Part shown: in pieces, positions 1 to 6,741 of the stretch
How positions within the stretch are numbered: position 1 is the first letter of the stretch
How the letters are laid out: the number at the start of each line of letters is the position of its first letter
Assembly (NCBI GenBank): GCA_946482115.1
Contig: CAMLQP010000101.1
Location: 1 to 9,053 of the forward strand
Reading direction: 5' to 3'
DNA: 9,053 bases
From: an uncultured Comamonadaceae bacterium
GTDB lineage: Bacteria > Pseudomonadota > Gammaproteobacteria > Burkholderiales > Burkholderiaceae
Program-made: the position numbers and the translations under genes
The notes under the pieces: generated by a model
The model's database searches: none
Told to the model about the DNA's origin: nothing
The model's input: only the letters and a program-made list of their open reading frames with translations

Positions 1-1040
1 GTACCACCGGCTCGGGCAAGTCGGTGGGCATCAACGCCATGATCCTGTCGCTGCTCTACAAGGCCGACGCCAAGGACGTGCGGCTGCTGCTGATCGACCC
101 CAAGATGCTGGAGATGTCGGTCTACGAGGGCATCCCGCACCTGCTGGCGCCGGTGGTGACCGACATGAAGCAGGCCGCGCACGGCCTGAACTGGTGCGTG
201 GCCGAGATGGAGAAGCGCTACAAGCTGATGAGCAAGCTGGGTGTGCGCAACCTGGCCGGCTTCAACACCAAGATCGCCGAGGCGAAGGCGCGCGGCGAGC
301 ACATCGGCAACCCGTTCAGCCTCACGCCCGAACAGCCCGAGCCGCTGGAGACCCTGCCCTACATCGTGGTGGTGATCGACGAGCTGGCCGACCTGATGAT
401 GGTGGTGGGCAAGAAGATCGAGGAACTGATCGCCCGCCTGGCGCAGAAGGCGCGCGCGGCCGGCATCCACCTGATCCTGGCGACGCAGCGGCCCAGCGTG
501 GACGTGATCACCGGCCTGATCAAGGCCAACATCCCGACCCGCATCTCCTTCCAGGTCAGCAGCAAGATCGACAGCCGCACCATCCTGGATCAGATGGGCG
601 CCGAGGCCCTGCTGGGCATGGGCGACATGCTCTACATGCCGTCGGGCACCGGCTTTCCGGTGCGCGTGCACGGCGCCTTCGTGAGCGACGACGAGGTTCA
701 CCGCGTGGTGGCCTACCTGAAGGAACAGGGTGGTGAGCCCAACTACATCGAGGGCGTGCTCGATGGCGGCGGGATCGATGGCGAAGGCGGTGGCCTGGAC
801 CTGTTCGGCGAGGGCGGCGGTGGGGGTGGCGAAGGCGAAAAGGACCCGATGTACGACCAGGCCGTGGCCGTGGTGCTGCAGGACCGCAAAGCCAGCATTT
901 CCTACGTGCAACGCAAATTGAAGATTGGTTACAACCGCTCCGCGCGGCTGCTGGAAGACATGGAGAAAGCCGGCCTGGTGAGCGCGCTCACGGCCAGCGG
1001 CCAGCGCGAGATACTCGTAGCCGCGCGCAGCGGCGAGTGA
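1..1040 (+). CDS. ftsK: DNA translocase FtsK, C-terminal part (5'-truncated by window edge)
   Basis: Septum-associated, ATP-driven DNA pump that clears chromosome termini at division and activates XerCD recombination at dif. The window starts inside the Walker A motif: read from base 3 the frame gives [14 protein letters not shown], the usual FtsK P-loop. Walker B ([14 protein letters not shown]) lies at about 360-401, and the motor-core block [15 protein letters not shown] at about 471-515. A glycine/acidic linker (about 762-845) separates the motor from the C-terminal gamma winged helix (about 846-1019; [20 protein letters not shown]). In E. coli that domain reads KOPS sequences and contacts XerD. 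345 residues are visible; the membrane domain, variable linker and motor alpha subdomain lie upstream. The frame ends at TGA 1038-1040 and lolA follows after 32 bases. The family assignment is certain. Some betaproteobacteria carry a second FtsK-like paralogue, but the lolA-rarA neighbourhood supports the main FtsK. Confidence 0.97.
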   Translation, partial: TTGSGKSVGINAMILSLLYKADAKDVRLLLIDPKMLEMSVYEGIPHLLAPVVTDMKQAAHGLNWCVAEMEKRYKLMSKLGVRNLAGFNTKIAEAKARGEHIGNPFSLTPEQPEPLETLPYIVVVIDELADLMMVVGKKIEELIARLAQKARAAGIHLILATQRPSVDVITGLIKANIPTRISFQVSSKIDSRTILDQMGAEALLGMGDMLYMPSGTGFPVRVHGAFVSDDEVHRVVAYLKEQGGEPNYIEGVLDGGGIDGEGGGLDLFGEGGGGGGEGEKDPMYDQAVAVVLQDRKASISYVQRKLKIGYNRSARLLEDMEKAGLVSALTASGQREILVAARSGE

Positions 1041-1072
1041 ACCTTGGGCCGGCACGCGGAATCCCACTGCGC

Positions 1073-1708
1073 ATGAAAAACCGATTGCTCATCGCCGCGC
1101 TGGCCCTGGCCGGCTCCCTCGCCCACGCCGACGGCCTGCAGGCGCTCGAACAGTTCCTGCGCGGCACCCAGGCTGGCCGTGCCGCCTTCACCCAGACGGT
1201 GACCACGCCTGCGCGTGCCGGCGAGGGTGCCGCGCGCAGCAAGACCTCCAGCGGCAGTTTCGAGTTCCTGCGACCCAACCGCTTCCGCTTCCACTACGCC
1301 AAGCCGTTCGAACAGACCATCGTGGCCGACGGCAAGACGCTGTGGCTGCACGACGTGGACCTGAATCAGGTGACCGCCCGCCCGCAGGAGCAGGCCCTGG
1401 GCGGCACGCCCGCCGGCCTGATCGCCTCGGCCACCGACCTCAAGACGTTGCAGGCCTATTTCAAGCTCAGCGCCCTGCCCGACCGCGACGGCGCGCAGTG
1501 GGTGCAGGCCCTGCCGCTCAACCGCGAGGCCCAGCTCCAGAGCATGAGCCTGGGCTTTCGCAACGGCCAGCTGGCCGAGCTCGACATGCTCGACAGCTTC
1601 GGCCAGCGCTCGGTGCTGCGCTTCTCCGGTTTCGAAGCGAATGCGGCGCTCAAGCCCGAAGCCTTCCGCTTCACCCCGCCGGCCGGTGCGGACGTGATCA
1701 GGCCCTGA
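1073..1708 (+). CDS. lolA: Outer-membrane lipoprotein carrier protein LolA
   Basis: Periplasmic chaperone that takes lipoproteins released by the LolCDE ABC transporter and hands them to LolB at the outer membrane. The product has 211 residues (E. coli about 203). Residues 1-19 are a Sec signal peptide (MKNRLLIAALALAGSLAHA) with an AHA cleavage motif before Asp20. The core GSFEFLRPNRFRFHY (61-75), followed by PFEQTIVADGKTLWLHD, is typical of the family; Arg67 sits where E. coli has the Arg (mature residue 43) needed for lipoprotein transfer. I chose ATG 1073 because it places the signal peptide correctly. A GTG at 1037 extends the frame by 12 residues but overlaps the ftsK stop and would put a non-basic stretch before the signal peptide. 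The Shine-Dalgarno is weak (GCGGA at 1056-1060). The stop overlaps the rarA start (TGATG), suggesting translational coupling. The gene order ftsK-lolA-rarA is also that of E. coli. Confidence 0.95.
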   Translation: MKNRLLIAALALAGSLAHADGLQALEQFLRGTQAGRAAFTQTVTTPARAGEGAARSKTSSGSFEFLRPNRFRFHYAKPFEQTIVADGKTLWLHDVDLNQVTARPQEQALGGTPAGLIASATDLKTLQAYFKLSALPDRDGAQWVQALPLNREAQLQSMSLGFRNGQLAELDMLDSFGQRSVLRFSGFEANAALKPEAFRFTPPAGADVIRP

Positions 1709-3021
1709 TGTCCGCCGAACACGCGCCCCTGGCCGAACGGCTGCGCCCGCGCACGCTGGGGGAGGTCATCGGCCAGCGCCACCTGCTGGGCGAAGGCATG
1801 CCGCTGCGCATCGCGTTCGAGTCGGGCCAGCCGCACAGCTGCATCCTCTGGGGCCCGCCGGGCGTGGGCAAGACCACCATCGCGCGCCTGATGGCCGACG
1901 CCTTCGATGCGCAATTCCTCCCCATCAGCGCGGTCCTGGGCGGCGTGAAGGACATCCGCGACGCGGTGGAACAGGCCCAGGCCGCGCGCGACGGCCTGAT
2001 GCGGCAACGCACCATCGTCTTCGTCGACGAGGTGCACCGCTTCAACAAGAGCCAGCAGGACGCCTTCCTGCCGCACGTGGAAAGCGGGCTGTTCACCTTC
2101 ATCGGCGCCACCACCGAAAACCCGTCGTTCGAGGTCAATTCCGCCCTGCTCTCCCGCGCGGCGGTCTACGTGCTGCAGCCGCTGTCCGAGGACGACCTGG
2201 GCGAAATCGTCGCCAAGGCCCAGGCGCTGGGCGCGGTGCCCGCCCTGGAGGACGCCGCCCGCTCGCGCCTGCTGGCCTACGCCGATGGCGACGCGCGACG
2301 GCTGCTCAACACGCTGGAGACGCTGGCGGTGGCCGCCGCAGCGCAGAAGCGCGACACCCTCACCGACGCCTGGCTGCTGCAGGTGCTGGGCGAGCGCCTG
2401 CGCCGCTACGACAAGGGCGGCGAACAGTTTTACGACACCATCAGCGCGCTGCACAAGGCGGTGCGCGGCTCCGACCCCGATGCCTCGCTCTACTGGTTCG
2501 TGCGCATGCTGGACGGCGGTGCCGACCCGCGCTACATGGCGCGCCGGCTGGTCCGCATGGCCAGCGAGGACATCGGCCTGGCCGACCCGCGCGCGCTGCG
2601 TCTGGCACTGGACGCGGCCGAGGTCTACGAGCGCCTGGGTTCGCCCGAAGGTGAACTGGCGCTGGCCGAGTGCGTGGTCTATCTGGCGGTGGCGCCCAAA
2701 TCCAACGCGGTCTACAAGGCGTTCAACGCGGTCAAGGCCTTCGTCAAGCAGGACGGCACGCGCCCCGTGCCCATGCACCTGCGCAACGCGCCCACGAAGC
2801 TGATGAAGGAACTGGACTACGGCAAAGGCTACCGCTACGCCCATGACGAACCCGGCGCCTACGCGGCCGGCGAACGCTACCTGCCCGACGGCCTGACGGC
2901 ACCGGGCTGGTACAACCCCTCGTCCCAGGGCCTGGAAATCCGCATCGCGGAAAAACTGGCCCGCCTGCGGGAGCTGGATGCCCGTCATGCCGACGGTACG
3001 GGGCCAGCGCCTGGCAAATAG
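1708..3021 (+). CDS. rarA: Replication-associated recombination protein A (RarA/MgsA), AAA+ ATPase
   Basis: Clamp-loader-like AAA+ ATPase of the RarA/Mgs1/WRNIP1 family. It acts at stalled or gapped replication forks, binds SSB and DNA ends, and affects RecA-dependent repair. The product has 437 residues (E. coli 447). Walker A is GPPGVGKT at 49-56, Walker B IVFVDEVH at 103-110, and the sensor 1/arginine-finger block GATTENPSFEVNSALLSR at 133-150 (candidate finger Arg150). Sensor 2 is GDARRLLN at 194-201. The C-terminal helical/tetramerisation region carries the conserved SLYWFVRMLDGGADPRYMARR (about 260-280) and VAPKSNAVYKAF (328-339). The start ATG 1708-1710 shares its A with the lolA TGA, and no clear Shine-Dalgarno is visible, so reinitiation after lolA is the likely entry. 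All nucleotide-binding motifs are intact. In E. coli serS follows rarA; here a cyclic di-GMP gene does. Confidence 0.96.
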   Translation: MSAEHAPLAERLRPRTLGEVIGQRHLLGEGMPLRIAFESGQPHSCILWGPPGVGKTTIARLMADAFDAQFLPISAVLGGVKDIRDAVEQAQAARDGLMRQRTIVFVDEVHRFNKSQQDAFLPHVESGLFTFIGATTENPSFEVNSALLSRAAVYVLQPLSEDDLGEIVAKAQALGAVPALEDAARSRLLAYADGDARRLLNTLETLAVAAAAQKRDTLTDAWLLQVLGERLRRYDKGGEQFYDTISALHKAVRGSDPDASLYWFVRMLDGGADPRYMARRLVRMASEDIGLADPRALRLALDAAEVYERLGSPEGELALAECVVYLAVAPKSNAVYKAFNAVKAFVKQDGTRPVPMHLRNAPTKLMKELDYGKGYRYAHDEPGAYAAGERYLPDGLTAPGWYNPSSQGLEIRIAEKLARLRELDARHADGTGPAPGK

Positions 3022-3024
3022 CAG

Positions 3025-3053
3025 TTGCATCACATTTGATCCCTTCCCATAAT
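3025..3053 (+). promoter_or_regulatory. Candidate sigma-70 promoter of the EAL-domain gene
   Basis: TTGCAT (3025-3030; three of six bases match TTGACA) is followed after exactly 17 bp by CATAAT (3048-3053; five of six match TATAAT). It lies immediately after the rarA stop codon. The predicted transcript start near 3060 leaves roughly 24 bases before ATG 3084. The region is AT-richer than its surroundings. This rests on motif matching only. Confidence 0.45.
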
Positions 3054-3079
3054 GGGTGACACGCCAACGCGTGCCACCC
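3054..3079. promoter_or_regulatory. Imperfect inverted repeat after the -10 box (possible operator or 5' leader hairpin)
   Basis: GGGTGACACGC and GCGTGCCACCC pair over 11 positions with a single A/C mismatch, around the tetraloop CAAC. The repeat starts on the base after the CATAAT box and ends four bases before ATG 3084, so it covers the expected transcript start. As DNA it could be a repressor operator; as RNA the 3' arm would hold much of the ribosome landing area. The sequence symmetry is directly visible; either function is inference. Confidence 0.4.
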
Positions 3080-3083
3080 GACC

Positions 3084-4499
3084 ATGGGACCCCACCCGAC
3101 CCCACCACTCACCACCGAGGAAGTCCTGGTGCAACGGCGACGGCGCGCCCAGTCCCTGCTGTCGGCTGCGGGCGTGGTGCTGATGGTCGTGGGGCTGGGC
3201 TGGGCGGTGTTCTTCCTGCTGCAAGGGAACCGATGGGTCGCCCTCATGGAGCTGCTGCTGGTCGCCCTCGGAGCCGGAGTGGTCGGTCTGGCACGCAGCC
3301 AGCGTTACCGGGGAGCCGCGGCCCTGCTGTTCGGCAGCCTGTATCTGGTCCTGATCGCCTTCTCGGTCTGGCTGGACGTGCCCACGGAGACGGCGCCGCG
3401 CTCCAGCCACCTCTTCCTGCTGACCGTGGGGCTGTGCGCCTACTACGTGTTCCAGGCCGAAAAGCCCTGGCTGCGCCACGGCGTGGTGGCAACGTTCTTC
3501 CTCACCTTCCTCTTTTTCGCGAGCACGCATTTCGCCATCCCGACGCCTTACGCCATCCCCGACAGCGTCCGCGTGGGCGGCACCTGGGTCAACGCCACCT
3601 GCGCGGTGCTGGTGCTGGTGCTCACGCTCTACCTGATGAACACGGACCAGTCCGCCCGCAGCAGCCTGCACATGGCCATGCGCGACGCCCTGGCGGCGCG
3701 GCGCTTCCTGCTGCTCTACCAGCCCCAGGTGGACGCCGCCGGACAGGTGGTCGGTGCAGAGGCGCTGCTGCGCTGGCGCGACCCGGAGCGGGGGCTGGTC
3801 TCGCCGGGCATCTTCATCCCGCTGGCCGAACAGACGGGTTTCATCCTGCCGCTGGGGCAATGGGCGCTGGAAGCGGCCTGTGAGCAGTTGGCGCTGTGGC
3901 AGCAGCGGCCCGAGACCCGGGAGCTCACCCTGTCGGTGAACGTCAGCGCCCAGCAGGTGCGGCAGCCCGACTTCATCGCCCAGGTCCGGGCGGCGCTTGA
4001 GCGAACGGGCGCCCCGGCGCGGTGCCTCAAGCTGGAGCTGACCGAGAGCATGCTGGTGCACGACATCGAAGACCTGATCCGCAAGATGCAGGCACTGGAT
4101 GCCCAGGGCGTGGGCTTCTCGCTCGACGACTTCGGCACCGGGTACTCCTCGCTGAGCTACCTCAAGCGGCTGCCCCTGCACCAGCTCAAGATCGACCAGT
4201 CCTTCGTGCACGACGTCATGGGCGACAGCAACGCCGCCGCCATCACCCGCACCCTGGTCTCGCTGGGGCAGAGCCTGGGACTGACCGTGATCGCCGAAGG
4301 CGTTGAGACACGCCTCCAGCGCGACTTCCTGCTACGCCAGGGCTGCCAGGTGTTCCAGGGCTACCTGTTCAGCCGGCCGCTGGAGCCCCAGGCTTTCGAG
4401 GCCTACCTGGCCCGTTCGCAGCCCCTGCCCGACGGCTCCATTCGGACCGCTAATGCCCCCGCGAAAATGCTGTCCGGGTTAGAGACAGCTCCCCAATGA
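3084..4499 (+). CDS. Membrane-anchored EAL-domain protein, predicted cyclic di-GMP phosphodiesterase
   Basis: 471 residues. The N-terminal third is membrane-embedded: hydrophobic segments at about 25-47, 51-70, 78-96, 108-124, 132-150 and 168-186, a probable six-span region. I cannot assign it to a named sensor family such as MASE or 7TM. Residues 196-445 form an EAL domain, which cleaves c-di-GMP to pGpG in the cytoplasm. The catalytic set looks complete: Glu226 of AEALLRW, Asn286 (SVNVSAQQ), Glu318 (ELTES), Asp348-Asp349 (DDFGTGYSS, the loop-6 motif), Lys369 (LKIDQSF), Glu405 (IAEGVET) and QGYLFSRPL at 425-433. There is no GGDEF, PAS or HAMP domain, so this is a stand-alone phosphodiesterase rather than a hybrid. 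ATG 3084 has no Shine-Dalgarno. GTG 3129 has a good one (GAGGAAG, 3117-3123) and would give 456 residues starting just before the first basic/hydrophobic segment. The gene seems monocistronic, between its own promoter and a terminator. Confidence 0.9.
   Translation: MGPHPTPPLTTEEVLVQRRRRAQSLLSAAGVVLMVVGLGWAVFFLLQGNRWVALMELLLVALGAGVVGLARSQRYRGAAALLFGSLYLVLIAFSVWLDVPTETAPRSSHLFLLTVGLCAYYVFQAEKPWLRHGVVATFFLTFLFFASTHFAIPTPYAIPDSVRVGGTWVNATCAVLVLVLTLYLMNTDQSARSSLHMAMRDALAARRFLLLYQPQVDAAGQVVGAEALLRWRDPERGLVSPGIFIPLAEQTGFILPLGQWALEAACEQLALWQQRPETRELTLSVNVSAQQVRQPDFIAQVRAALERTGAPARCLKLELTESMLVHDIEDLIRKMQALDAQGVGFSLDDFGTGYSSLSYLKRLPLHQLKIDQSFVHDVMGDSNAAAITRTLVSLGQSLGLTVIAEGVETRLQRDFLLRQGCQVFQGYLFSRPLEPQAFEAYLARSQPLPDGSIRTANAPAKMLSGLETAPQ
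3117..3123 (+). promoter_or_regulatory. Internal Shine-Dalgarno that may set an alternative start of the EAL gene
   Basis: GAGGAAG lies five bases before the in-frame GTG at 3129-3131. Starting there gives a protein opening (M)QRRRRAQSLLSAAGVVLMVV, a classic basic-then-hydrophobic membrane-protein N-terminus. The annotated ATG 3084 lacks any purine-rich site upstream. The same bases also encode the residues EEV in the longer form, so the match may be chance. Confidence 0.35.
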
Positions 4500-4558
4500 G
4501 CAGGGTTTTCCCGTAGCTCTAGGGACTTGCACGCATGAGCCGGCACGGGCCGGTTGAC

Positions 4559-4564
4559 TACAAT
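4559..4564 (+). promoter_or_regulatory. Candidate -10 box of the livHMGF operon promoter
   Basis: TACAAT matches five of six consensus bases. No good -35 box is found at the proper distance; the best is ATGAGC at 4535-4540, 18 bp upstream, with three of six matches. TTGACT at 4554-4559 abuts the box and cannot serve as its -35. A start near 4571 would give a leader of about 125 bases before livH that contains the terminator at 4598-4633. An activator-dependent promoter would fit the weak -35, but that is inference. Confidence 0.35.
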
Positions 4565-4597
4565 CCGCGCCACCTCACCCGCATCCGGCCCGGCGCC

Positions 4598-4633
4598 AAC
4601 CCGCCGCCCCCAGGCCCGGCTGGCGGGTTTTTT
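4598..4633 (+). terminator. Rho-independent terminator between the EAL gene and livH
   Basis: The stem AACCCGCC (4598-4605) pairs perfectly with GGCGGGTT (4622-4629). Three more pairs, GCC 4606-4608 with GGC 4618-4620, are possible past a one-base bulge. The 3' arm runs into a tract of six T (4628-4633). It ends transcription from the EAL gene about 100 bases after its stop. If the -10 box at 4559-4564 is used, it also lies inside the liv leader and would act as an attenuator. Confidence 0.8.
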
Positions 4634-4651
4634 GCTACGTTGCACGGGGGC

Positions 4652-4666
4652 CGGGCCAAGAGCCCG
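4652..4666 (+). other. Small hairpin in the livH leader, with alternative pairing partners
   Basis: CGGGC (4652-4656) pairs with GCCCG (4662-4666) around a five-base loop, 16 bases upstream of the livH Shine-Dalgarno (GGAG, 4683-4686). The overlapping CCGGGCC (4651-4657) is also perfectly complementary to GGCCCGG, which occurs twice upstream at 4587-4593 and 4613-4619; the second copy lies in the terminator loop region. Competing RNA folds are therefore possible. In such GC-rich DNA part of this may be chance. Confidence 0.3.
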
Positions 4667-4694
4667 CGCCACCGAACCAACCGGAGAAACCTGA

Positions 4695-5624
4695 ATGGAA
4701 ACCTTGCTGCAGCAGATCATCAACGGTCTGGTTCTCGGCAGTATGTACGCGCTCGTGGCATTGGGCTACACCATGGTGTACGGCATCATCGGCCTGATTA
4801 ACTTCGCGCACGGCGACATCCTCATGGTGGGCGCGCTCACCAGCTGGCAGATCATCGTGTTCGCGCGCGACGCTATGCCCGGCACCTCGGGCTGGATCAT
4901 CCTGCTGGTCTCCGCACTGATCGCCATGGTGGTCTGCGCGGTGCTCAACTTCACGATCGAGAAGCTCGCCTACCGGCCGCTGCGCAATTCACCACGGCTG
5001 GCCCCGCTGATCACCGCGATGGGCATGTCCATCCTGCTGCAGACCATCGCCATGATGATCTGGAAGCCGGTGCCCAAGTCCTACCCCACGCTGCTGCCAG
5101 GTGATCCGGTCAACGTCGGCGGCGCGGTGATCTCGGTGACGCAGATCTTCATCCTCGGCACCACGGTGGTCGTGCTGTCCGCGCTGATGTGGATGGTCAA
5201 CCGCACCAACCTGGGCCGCGCGATGCGCGCCACCGCCGAAAACCCGCGCGTGGCCGGCCTCATGGGCATCAAGCCCGACGTGGTGATCTCCGCCACTTTC
5301 ATCATCGGCGCCATGCTGGCGGCCATCGCCGGCATCATGTGGGCCTCCAACTACGGCACCGTGCAGCACGCCATGGGCTTCATGCCCGGTCTCAAGGCCT
5401 TCGTGGCCGCGGTGTTCGGCGGCATCGGCAACCTCGCCGGCGCCGTGGTCGGCGGCGTCTCGCTGGGTCTGATCGAATCGCTGGGCGCTGGCTACCTGGG
5501 CAAGCTCACCGGCGGTTTCCTGGGCAGCCAGTACACCGACATCTTTGCCTTCATCGTGCTGGCCTTCGTGCTGACCCTGCGCCCGTCGGGCCTGCTGGGC
5601 GAACGCGTGGCCGATCGCGCCTGA
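4695..5624 (+). CDS. livH: Branched-chain amino-acid ABC transporter permease LivH
   Basis: First of two inner-membrane permeases of a HAAT-family importer; it pairs with LivM to form the pore for leucine, isoleucine, valine or a related substrate. 309 residues (E. coli 308), almost entirely hydrophobic. Hallmarks are LGYTMVYGIIGLINFAHGD (23-41), IEKLAYRPLR (88-97) with LITAMGMSILLQ (105-116), the cytoplasmic EAA-type coupling segment GRAMRATAENPRVAGLMGIK (174-193), and GGIGNLAGAVVGG (242-254) near the C-terminus. ATG 4695 has a Shine-Dalgarno GGAG at 4683-4686 with an eight-base spacer, and the protein aligns with LivH from residue 1. It opens a four-gene operon, with 19 bases to livM. Related importers for urea or amides use similar permeases, so the substrate is not proven; the close LivH resemblance favours amino acids. 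Confidence 0.95.
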   Translation: METLLQQIINGLVLGSMYALVALGYTMVYGIIGLINFAHGDILMVGALTSWQIIVFARDAMPGTSGWIILLVSALIAMVVCAVLNFTIEKLAYRPLRNSPRLAPLITAMGMSILLQTIAMMIWKPVPKSYPTLLPGDPVNVGGAVISVTQIFILGTTVVVLSALMWMVNRTNLGRAMRATAENPRVAGLMGIKPDVVISATFIIGAMLAAIAGIMWASNYGTVQHAMGFMPGLKAFVAAVFGGIGNLAGAVVGGVSLGLIESLGAGYLGKLTGGFLGSQYTDIFAFIVLAFVLTLRPSGLLGERVADRA

Positions 5625-5643
5625 CCGCCAGGGAGTTCACATC

Positions 5644-6726
5644 ATGATGAATTCGAAACAAGCCAAGATCATCACCTTCCTGATCGCCGCGGCGGCGCTG
5701 ATCGTGCTGCCGCTGGTGCTGCAGGGCTTCGGCAATGCCTGGGTCCGCATCATCGACATGGCGCTGCTGTTCGTGCTGCTGGCCTTGGGCCTGAACATCG
5801 TGGTCGGCTACGCCGGCCTGCTGGACCTGGGCTACATCGCCTTCTTTGCGGTGGGCGCGTACATCATGGGCCTGCTGGGTTCGCCCCACCTGGCGGACGC
5901 CTTCCCGGCCATCAAGGCCGCCTTTCCCACCGGCATCCACTACAACATCTGGCTGCTCATGATCTTCGCGGCCATCATCGCGGGCATCGTGGGCGTGATC
6001 CTGGGAGCGCCCACGCTCAAGCTGCGCGGCGACTATCTGGCCATCGTGACGCTGGGCTTCGGCGAGATCATCCGCATCTTCATGCTCAACCTGGACCGTC
6101 CGATCAACATCACCAACGGCCCCAAGGGTCTGAGCCAGATCGACTCCATCTCCATCTTCGGCATCAACCTGGGAAAACGGCTGACCATCGGCGACTTCAC
6201 CATTCAGCCGGTCACGCTGTACTACTACCTGTTCCTGTTCCTGGTGGTGCTGTCGGTCATCATCTGCTACCGCCTGGAGCGCTCGCGCATCGGCCGCGCC
6301 TGGATGGCCGTCCGCGAGGACGAGATCGCCGCCAAGGCCATGGGCCTGAACACGCGCAACCTCAAGCTCATGGCTTTCGGCATGGGCGCCTCCTTCGGCG
6401 GCCTGTCGGGCGTGCTGTTCGCGTCCTTCCAGGGCTTCGTCTCGCCCGAGTCGTTCTCGCTCATGGAGTCCGTCATGGTCGTGGCCATGGTGGTGCTGGG
6501 CGGCATCGGCCACATCCCGGGCGTGATCCTGGGTGCGCTGCTGCTGGCCGGCCTGCCCGAGGTGCTGCGCCACGTGGCCTCGCCTCTGCAGGCTCTGACC
6601 GATGGCCGACTGGCCCCCGAAATCCTGCGCCAGCTGCTGGTGGCGCTGGCCATGATCGTGATCATGCTGCTGCGCCCGCGCGGCCTCTGGCCCGCGCCCG
6701 AGCACGGCAAGTCCCTGAGCAAATGA
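5644..6726 (+). CDS. livM: Branched-chain amino-acid ABC transporter permease LivM
   Basis: Second permease subunit, partner of LivH in the inner membrane. 360 residues; E. coli LivM is longer (about 425), but lengths near this are usual for proteobacterial relatives lacking the extra N-terminal part. Conserved blocks are GLNIVVGYAGLLDLGYIAFF (49-68), KLRGDYLAIVTLGFGEIIRI (126-145), TNGPKGL (157-163), the coupling loop ERSRIGRAWMAVREDEIAAK (212-231) with AMGLN, and MVVLGGIGHIPGVILGA (282-298). It ends LRPRGLWP, the usual LivM C-terminal signature. The Shine-Dalgarno GGGAG (5631-5635) sits eight bases before ATG 5644; a second ATG at 5647 is equally possible and changes one residue. It lies 19 bases after livH and 15 before livG, consistent with one transcript. 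Confidence 0.95.
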   Translation: MMNSKQAKIITFLIAAAALIVLPLVLQGFGNAWVRIIDMALLFVLLALGLNIVVGYAGLLDLGYIAFFAVGAYIMGLLGSPHLADAFPAIKAAFPTGIHYNIWLLMIFAAIIAGIVGVILGAPTLKLRGDYLAIVTLGFGEIIRIFMLNLDRPINITNGPKGLSQIDSISIFGINLGKRLTIGDFTIQPVTLYYYLFLFLVVLSVIICYRLERSRIGRAWMAVREDEIAAKAMGLNTRNLKLMAFGMGASFGGLSGVLFASFQGFVSPESFSLMESVMVVAMVVLGGIGHIPGVILGALLLAGLPEVLRHVASPLQALTDGRLAPEILRQLLVALAMIVIMLLRPRGLWPAPEHGKSLSK

Positions 6727-6741
6727 ACGGAAGACACGACC

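Noticed and set aside
1037..1072. GTG 1037 as the lolA start
   Set aside because: It adds 12 residues ahead of a textbook signal peptide and overlaps the ftsK stop; ATG 1073 fits better.
1342..1707. N-terminal extension of rarA upstream of ATG 1708
   Set aside because: The extra residues are the +1 shadow of lolA, rich in Arg/Pro/Ala. RarA homology begins at MSAEHAPLAERLRPRTLGEV, from ATG 1708.
1456..3108. 550-codon open frame on the minus strand opposite lolA and rarA
   Set aside because: Same shadow effect: low-complexity Arg/Gly/Gln/Val-rich translation, no recognisable domain, and no independent ribosome site or promoter.
3030..4211. 393-codon minus-strand frame opposite the EAL gene
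   Set aside because: The sense frame encodes an EAL domain with every catalytic motif; the antisense product is Gln/His/Arg/Gly-rich with no family features.
4498..4519. Short interrupted stem just after the EAL stop codon as a terminator
   Set aside because: Only four plus three pairs with an asymmetric internal loop and no T tract; the structure at 4598-4633 is far better.
4535..4801. 88-codon plus-strand frame across the livH leader, considered as a leader peptide
   Set aside because: It would start before or at the proposed promoter, runs through the terminator hairpin, lacks a run of branched-chain amino-acid codons, and continues 100 bases into livH in another frame.
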